Source of the DNA: Alphaproteobacteria bacterium
GTDB taxonomy: Bacteria; Pseudomonadota; Alphaproteobacteria; Micavibrionales; Micavibrionaceae
DNA length: 64,000 nt
Direction of reading: 5' to 3'
Assembly: GCA_021775965.1 (NCBI GenBank)
Contig: JAJFGV010000109.1
Coordinates: 1-64,000, forward strand
Part shown: piece after piece, positions 63,889-64,000 of the stretch
Layout: the number at the start of each line of letters is the position of its first letter
Position numbering within the stretch: position 1 is the first letter of the stretch
Made by a program: the position numbers and the translations under genes
Notes under the pieces: model-generated
Databases searched by the model: none
What the model saw: only the letters and a program-made list of their open reading frames with translations
What the model was told of the DNA's origin: nothing

Positions 63889-64000
63889 TCATTTTTTCCG
63901 CCTCCGGCGAAGAGCGCCGCCCATGAAAAACACCAGTAATACAGTTCCAAAGGCACTCACCACCGCGATCACCGCGGTGCTGCCCATGGAGGCTTTGTTG
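63889..64000 (-). CDS. C-terminal end of a paralogous anchored surface protein, cut by the window edge
   Basis: The last 36 codons of a minus-strand gene are visible: NKASMGSTAVIAVVSAFG, a membrane helix (TVLLVFFMGGAL) and a basic end RRRRKK, stop at 63891-63889. The NKA...GGLAL/GGAL-Arg layout is the same as the end of the S74 protein (NKAEIG ... GGLALRTHRREG), so this is a tandem paralogue, 31 bases upstream of that gene on the same strand. Confidence 0.7.
   Translation of the reverse strand, partial: NKASMGSTAVIAVVSAFGTVLLVFFMGGALRRRRKK

Overview
The window reads as chromosomal DNA of an alphaproteobacterium. The evidence is a permuted (two-piece) tmRNA gene, an SspB-type ClpXP adaptor with the alphaproteobacterial layout, and the gene order thyA / folA / hflK-hflC-DUF2065-degP / miaA / ilvB / ilvN / ilvC, which is broadly conserved in that class. 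I cannot fix the genus. A Micavibrio-like or Rhodospirillales-like lineage would fit, but this is inference. There are no rRNA genes and no CRISPR array.

Bases 1-13,750 are an accessory island abutting the 3' end of tRNA-Glu(TTC). From the tRNA inward it carries a P4-type tyrosine integrase, a small unknown protein, an AlpA/excisionase-like regulator and a DUF3987 replication-type protein, all on the minus strand. Next come a 24-bp perfect inverted repeat, a membrane zinc-ribbon protein, a highly structured candidate RNA, and a two-gene operon of a 1488-aa NACHT-type STAND ATPase with an overlapping HEPN-like gene (RNGYAH motif). Left of that are integrase-arm-like repeats, a 922-aa protein of five tandem 126-aa repeats, and the start of another gene. 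The NACHT-HEPN pair is the strongest candidate for a defence system.

Bases 13,750-16,200 are an integration scar. Two 3'-end fragments of a Thr-type tRNA, arm-site-like repeats and a dead chemoreceptor tail surround a moeB-rhodanese gene.

Bases 16,200-37,000 carry ordinary chromosomal genes: nhaD antiporter, membrane spermidine-synthase-like protein, Tsx-like porin, MASE1/CHASE hybrid kinase, typA, a lipase-like protein, a transporter/acyltransferase/acyl-ACP-synthetase fusion (aas-like), a desaturase, a formyltransferase, a FlgC-like rod protein, DUF3179 and a DMT exporter. Bases 37,000-54,200 hold branched-chain amino-acid synthesis (ilvB, ilvN, ilvC), tRNA modification (miaA), envelope quality control (degP, hflKC, DUF2065), Fe-S carriage (mrp), folate/thymidylate synthesis (folA, folB, thyA) and ssrA. 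This conserved block is broken by several AT-rich single genes, three of which have a TTGACATAA-type promoter. Bases 54,200-58,700 hold sspB, hydrolases, an ABC ATPase, a CBS protein and tRNA-Arg(CCG). A higBA toxin-antitoxin module follows.

Bases 59,500-64,000 are a minus-strand operon of surface proteins: a LamG protein, a 1045-aa YadA-head/peptidase-S74 protein with a C-terminal membrane anchor, and the tail of a paralogue. Three secreted or lipoprotein genes in the window (40.7, 60.7 and 63.8 kb) each contain a different palindromic repeat inserted in frame between the start codon and the signal-peptide core.
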